Source of the DNA: Sclerodactyla briareus
Lineage: Eukaryota; Echinodermata; Holothuroidea; Dendrochirotida; Sclerodactylidae
DNA length: 64,000 nucleotides
Direction of reading: 5' to 3'
NCBI GenBank assembly: GCA_026419785.1
Contig: JAODTK010001688.1
Span: 1-64,000, forward strand
In this document: positions 59,343 through 64,000 of the stretch, in pieces
Position numbering within the stretch: position 1 is the stretch's first letter
How the letters are laid out: every line of letters starts with the position of its first letter
Notes under the pieces: generated by a model
The model's database searches: none
Told to the model about the DNA's origin: nothing
What the model saw: only the letters and a program-made list of their open reading frames with translations
Translations under genes and position numbers: made by a program

Positions 59343-60506
59343 CAGGCCTCGACAAAAAAATTCAATACTACACGCCAAATGGCGAGTGTAACATAAATAT
59401 GGCTCGCCAATTTGCAAAATCAACTCGCCATATTCTCAAGGCTGAGTTGAAGACATTCGAAGCCTGTTACTCTAAGTACTCCTGGAAAGGCCTAGGCATG
59501 AAATTATATCCTGAAATACACTCTGTATTATAGATGAGTTATTTTCAATTCCCATCAAATTATTTGTGCTTCCGAGTTTCATTTCTTCTCGCGCAAAGTA
59601 AAAATTATTGACGAGCGGCGATACCATTATTGGCGATACTCTTGTGCAGTAGCTGTAACGTTAATATTAGTCAGGCTGACGTAGAGCACCGCTGCACCGA
59701 AACAAACCGGCACGCAGTCGCTGCCGAAGCATCGGTTTGTATTTTCCACACACAGACATTTTTAGGAATCATGAAATGAAAAAAATATTCAGAAAAACCA
59801 ATAAATAATCACCAACAGTACAAATACATGTAAAACTTTCTATTCTTCCATGCGTACGCACGGCCGGCCGACATGCACAAACTCCTTGCTAGTGCAATCA
59901 CCAGTATAAGCTGTAACGTAACTGTGATTATTTTAGCAAGAAATTGAAACAAGGCACGATCTAAAATTAGCCGTAAATAGCTCCAAATCATTGCTAAACC
60001 TTCATATATAATCGCTTCATCCACTAATCATCCAATTAATCACGTTCATTCATTCATAGAATTGCAGGGCCCCACGAAAACTATTGCGTATCATTTTATC
60101 GACGATCGCGAATAAATTCAGTCCTTGATTGCAGAGTCAGTAGAATTCCCATGGACGTTAATTGTGTGTGATAGAAAGTTATGTCGTCGCTGTGTACGAT
60201 CAAAGTCAATAGGAGTAGCTGACTAGGTATTGTTGTGTAGTGCACTGTACATTATCAGTGACGAGAGTGCAATGAATAACAGCAGGTGCACTGGTGCAGA
60301 GCAAGTGTTCCAACTAGGGACAGGACTATATTTAAAAATAGTACACAGCATTGGGTGAGTGAGCTAGCATCCTACAGCTTTATTATACGGTACGCTAGAG
60401 CTGCGCTGGATCAACTCGCCGGTCTGGCGATCGCCAAGGCAAACTGGTCGCCATTGCATAATTTTAACTCGCATTTTGCGAGTGGCGGCGAAAATGTCGC
60501 GGCCTG
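59343..60506. mobile_element. 1.16 kb non-autonomous hAT-like element
   Basis: CAGGCCTCGACAAAA at the left and TTTTCGCCG/GTCGCGGCCTG at the right are inverted. The flanks ACTGTCAC (59335-59342) and ACTGACAC (60507-60514) form an 8 bp target duplication with one mismatch. Subterminal GGCGAG/CTCGCC words crowd both ends (59365-59430 and 60415-60490), a usual hAT binding-site pattern. No transposase frame is present. Confidence 0.75.
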
Positions 60507-60631
60507 ACTGACACGTGACTTCTCTTGCGTTTATAATGCATTATGTATGGCAATGACCGACTCATGATACTGACCGTCTTATGATACACTCAGTAGACTC
60601 CATTTCAAATGCATGCACTCTTGTTTCGTAG

Positions 60632-60763
60632 GACGGTGACCCCATCAGAGCCAGCCCCTGTTGCTGGCAACAAAGGGGTGAATGGTCCTGTAGGAACAAA
60701 GCTGGGACGGATTCCAATCTGCAGGCAGAGGGAAAGTGCAACGGCGAGATGAAGACTGAAGCA
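60632..60763 (+). CDS. Putative upstream exon of the BET gene
   Basis: A CTTGTTTCGTAG acceptor precedes and GAAGCA|GTGAGT follows. The 132 bases are open in the frame that ends at the codon border needed by the exon at 61851. That frame contains an in-frame ATG near the 3' end (GCGAGATGAAGACTGAAGCA), which would start a protein MKTEA then bromodomain exon. In the first half another frame (TVTPSEPAPVAGNKGVNG) looks more protein-like. A one-base indel may therefore be present, as in the next exon. BET proteins have a variable, Pro/Ala-rich lead before bromodomain 1, so no homology check is possible by eye. Confidence 0.4.
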
Positions 60764-61850
60764 GTGAGTCAATTTGAAGCTGCTGCATTGATTGGGGTAG
60801 GAAGTTGGTGGTGATGTGCTGTGCTTAGCAATTAATTCTTAATGGTGGGTGATAATCGGGTCGAGTTGAGCCTCCATCTCCATACCTAGTAGGAGCCCAC
60901 TTTGCAGAGAAACTTAGCATGAATGTTGCTGCAGTGATCAGTAATTCCTTGAATCAGGGTTATCCTGGTTTTGCGGCCAGTGTTAGCGCTAAGCTCTCTA
61001 ATGTAGGAGGGAATTCTCTCCCTGTAATTATTTCAAGAGGGATTTTAGAAGTGAAAAGGGGGACTTGTATACAGTGACACTAAACAACCCCAAAACCCAT
61101 GATGTTGGGGAGGGAATGTCCCCTCTTGACATGATATTTTGGGAGAGATTTTGGCAATTAACAGGCAAAATCCCTGTCCCCTCCCCCCTCTTGGCGCCAA
61201 CACTGGTACTCTTGCCTTCCTGTTGGTGCAATAACTCTCTAACACATTGTTTGATTGAGCTGAAAGTTGGCACACAAGTCTGCCATAGTGCACTTTTGAA
61301 TGGTTTTGATGTTGGTCTCACCACTTCCATGACTTTTCAACAAAACTTAGTGGTGGATGTCTAGACAAAAAAAAATTGGCTCCTGACCAGAGGAGGGGTC
61401 ATTTTGACTTCCAGGTCGAAAGTGGGAAGGAGAACATAATGGGGTTGGGTCCTAACAGAGTAGGGGTGATTTTCAGGTCATCGTGAAATTTTTATGGCTC
61501 ATTCAACTCCCAAGCCTAGTCGATTTGAACAAGACTTGGTGGATGTTTTCTTTGGGCCACAGAGGCTCAATATCGAATGTGATTGACATAATCACCCATT
61601 AAGCGCTCAAATGTACACTGATTGCTCAAATGTACACATTGGCGGATGGACTGAACATTGTGAATGCCTGAAGACTTTGTGCCTGTTTTCAACAATACCT
61701 ATTACTTCTTACCTGTTGTTGCCCAGCTTCTGAAGCTGAAGTCTCTCACAGATGCTGAAAAATCTTGTAAAATTGTTCCATTTTATTGGTCTGGATGATT
61801 GTTTTGTCATACTTGTGAATAACTTGTTTGGTAAATAATGTTCTTTGCAG
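60764..61850 (+). other. Intron or upstream region of the BET gene
   Basis: Intron sequence, if the preceding exon is real. It has no repeats with clear ends. GAAAGTTGGCACACAAGTC (61260) and AACAAGACTTGGTGGATG (61527) echo the ACTTGGTG minisatellite weakly. Overlapping frames at 61028-61364 on both strands are not credible. Confidence 0.5.
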
Positions 61851-61987
61851 GGACAGAACAAGAAGCTTCCAGGAAGACAAACCAATCAGCTGCAATATTT
61901 ACAAAAGTTGTCATGAAGGCTCTCTGGAAGCACCAATTTGCATGGCCCTTTCATCAACCTGTCGACCATGTTAAACTGGGCCTTCCG
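61851..61987 (+). CDS. BET-family protein (BRD2/3/4-like), bromodomain 1 exon, first half
   Basis: TTCTTTGCAG precedes and CTTCCG|GTAAGT follows. The translation gives [13 protein letters not shown] and then, one base shifted, [20 protein letters not shown] and [24 protein letters not shown] and the WPF shelf are BET bromodomain 1 signatures. BET proteins bind acetylated histone H4 and recruit elongation factors in the nucleus. The shift lies in CAAAAGTTGTCATG, where one missing G would restore the family sequence. Without that G the family frame meets TGA after LQKLS. Adding it makes the exon 46 codons, phase 0 to phase 0. This is probably a consensus error, given indel noise elsewhere. Confidence 0.93.
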
Positions 61988-63883
61988 GTAAGTATCGGTG
62001 CAATTGTGCAGCGTGCATATTGTTATGCAAATTTGATTTATGGTTGGTTGGATGAACTGTCGGGTTATCGAGGAGCCATTGGCGATTTTGAGGGCTATAA
62101 AGGCACAACCATTAGAGAAAAACAATGGTTGATTTTATATGGGAAACGCAGTTGAGAAGCGTGATCAATTGACCTGTCATTGTTATAATCGGAGCCTGGT
62201 TTCTCACACGCGATACAATTTCAGTGGAAATTGCTGCTAATACTGTAACTGAATATTCCATCAAAAATGTAAACCTAACTGTCATGATGGTCTATATTTC
62301 ATAGATCTTCATGGAAAAAGCTACCAGGAGATGCCTTAGCATGATCTCTGATGACTCATTGCAGTTTCACTTTCAGAAGTCGGTTATACAAGAACTGCCG
62401 AAAGCTATCGTTGGGTATTTCGTATATACATAGTTCTCCATGTGTTAGTTCTATTCTCTGCTATGTTTTTAGAGAGAGCCATACAATCATCTGATGCACA
62501 TCTATTAGATCCAGCTCCTGATCTCAACTATTTGGCCCTTTCGAGGATTCATTGTAACCACAGGGGCGAGGGTGATTTTAGGCTGGAAGCCAGGCTCCGT
62601 TCAGCGCCCGTGAGCAGCTGTTTGGCGCCTACGAGCTGCGAAAAACTTTCATACATGTTGGGAAATTGTACACTACATTTTCATGTTCTCAACAAAATGG
62701 AGCCTGGTTCCATTCTCACTGAAATCACCCCTGCCCAGGGGTATGACTGAGAAATTACATTGATCTAATGATTATCATCGGGGCATTGTATTGTACCCAG
62801 TGTGCATTTGTCTCTGTTCCGCTTTAGCAACTATCGATCACCAGATGACTACACTGCTGCAAAGCTCAATTTCGCTTCTTAAAATAAAAAGTTAATTTAT
62901 TCATTCCAAATCAAACAACACTTTATCTGGAATATCTGATGATGTTCTCTGTTGATGCGGATTGGGCTGAAGCAGAACATTAGGAGATCATAAGGAAAAC
63001 AGACCTTAATGGGTTCATGTGTAAATTACCATTTTTAAGAGAGCATAATAAGCCAGTTTGTAGTTCTAAGTGCGCATGCTCACCACAGTGGGCGGGGCGA
63101 GTGGTCGGGGACGACAAATTCGCTCAGATTCCCCCATAGCAATATCGTTACGGTCTTTTTTTGAAACCGTCAAACCGTCACCACTACTTCAAACACAACC
63201 AATTCATCCCATGTTTTCAGATGTTATTGTTGATAAGTATGGGGGGGAATCTGTGTAGTTTCGTGTTGGCAGGATTCATAATTTTCGGCAGGGCAGTTTC
63301 GAAAGATCGTTCTGCACACTGTACTTCAACGTTAAACTGCTGGCGTTCCCTTACAACCTTTGACACAATATCTTATCATCTCATTGACTGTAACCCGAAC
63401 TGGCTTCTTGCTTAGTTTGTTATAATGAACATGCTGTGTGGCACCTTTTCTGTCTGGTCTGTAGAGCCCAGCATACAGTGGAATATGGCATTATCATGGT
63501 GCTTGGCACTTACCTACTGCTGTTTCAGTTGCTGCTTTGGACTCGCCCCGGAGTAGTTGCAGGGCTGAATTGACAGTTTAGAAAGTTTAAAACCCAACCT
63601 AAATAAATTGGACCAGTCTTAGAGCCTGACAAAATCAATAGGTACACAGACAAGGCAGCGGACTGAACCCTGTATGCAGTTTCTCTTCGAGTTTGCTAAT
63701 TCATTGAGGGGCATTAATATAAAATGTACTTGTTCCCTTTTCCTAGAGTGTGAATATTTCGGCTCTTTTAAGAGTTGAAAACAAAATGTGTTAAAGGTGC
63801 CTACCCTCCAGAGTCCAAACAGTAGCTGTGTTATGCAATTGGCCTCGCATAGCCAATGCCTGCTTTCTAATTTTCCCCACCAG
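61988..63883 (+). other. Intron inside bromodomain 1 of the BET gene
   Basis: GTAAGT at 61988 and TTTTCCCCACCAG at 63871-63883 are strong splice signals. The intron carries a foldback MITE at 62561-62733 and is otherwise unique. Frames inside (62442-62750, 63070-63415) are not supported as exons. Confidence 0.85.
62561..62733. mobile_element. ~173 bp foldback MITE in the BET intron
   Basis: CAGGGGCGAGGGTGATTTTA, then GGAAGCCAGGCTCCGTT, is inverted by ATGGAGCCTGGTTCCATTC, then GAAATCACCCCTG. The CAGGGG start is hAT-like, but I could not find an 8 bp target duplication, so the class is open. Confidence 0.55.
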
Positions 63884-64000
63884 GACTACTATCAAATCAT
63901 CCGTAAGCCAATGGACTTAGGGACAATCCGGAAACGGTTGCAAAACAACTTCTACCACAGCGCGACGGAATGCGTAGCCGACTTCAAGCTCTTGTTCACT
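63884..64000 (+). CDS. BET-family protein, bromodomain 1 exon, second part (cut by window end)
   Basis: It follows the CCACCAG acceptor and reads 39 codons in frame to the last base: [20 protein letters not shown] and then [19 protein letters not shown]. It joins the previous exon as LGLP|DYY, giving the ZA loop with the conserved Pro and Tyr. PMDLGTI and NN-Y---ECV-DF lead into helix B. The acetyl-lysine-binding Asn of the NCYxYN segment, the BC loop, bromodomain 2, the ET domain and any C-terminal motif lie beyond the window. Which of BRD2, BRD3, BRD4 or BRDT it corresponds to cannot be told. Most invertebrates have one broad BET gene, so no specific symbol is given. Confidence 0.95.

Overview
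This window is nuclear DNA of an animal, most likely a marine invertebrate deuterostome such as an echinoderm. It contains spliced exons with GT/AG borders, LINE remnants, many miniature inverted-repeat elements with target-site duplications, very long minisatellite arrays and G/C homopolymers. There is no operon-like gene packing, no rRNA or tRNA gene and no CRISPR array that I could find. The taxon is an inference: the bromodomain gene says metazoan, and the repeat style says marine invertebrate.

Layout. 1-7.6 kb: mostly unique, with one short minisatellite. 7.6-13.9 kb: array 1, about 34 units of ~170 bp with higher-order structure. 13.9-15.7 kb: spacer. 15.7-19.5 kb: array 2, about 11.5 units of ~312 bp, each an internal dimer. 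19.5-27.5 kb: mostly unique sequence with a hAT-like element at 22.0-23.5 kb. 27.5-33 kb: small TIR elements and two copies of a dispersed 'A-B-C-D' repeat block. 33-37.3 kb: minisatellite and a 2.2 kb element with ~230 bp internal units. 37.3-47.7 kb: more A-B-C-D copies, including a ~2.76 kb tandem duplication, reverse copies of array 2 and a LINE fragment. 47.8-50.5 kb: two further minisatellite families. 51.3-55.7 kb: a reversed array-2 relative, a degenerate RTE-like LINE on the minus strand and a Harbinger-like element at its 5' end. 56.4-64 kb: the genic part.

Genes. Two plus-strand genes are supported. The first is a small three-exon gene (56462-57787) whose exon phases join into a 90-codon reading frame; I do not recognise its family. 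The second is the 5' part of a BET-family double-bromodomain gene (BRD2/3/4-like). One exon carries the start of bromodomain 1 with the WPF shelf. The next carries the ZA-loop DYY segment and runs off the window end in frame. The first of these exons has a one-base frameshift that looks like a sequencing or assembly error.

Main structural observation. Arrays 1 and 2 have different monomers but share a core motif and the same ~40 bp left-end block with a small hairpin. Array 2 ends in a tetranucleotide microsatellite and a GAC-N4-GTC hairpin. The same right end occurs at 33.2 kb, and reversed shorter copies lie near 41 and 51 kb. This fits tandem-repeat-cored, Helitron/Helentron-type non-autonomous elements whose internal copy number varies from about 1 to more than 30. 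Indel noise is high inside the arrays, so exact unit counts and all array open reading frames are unreliable.
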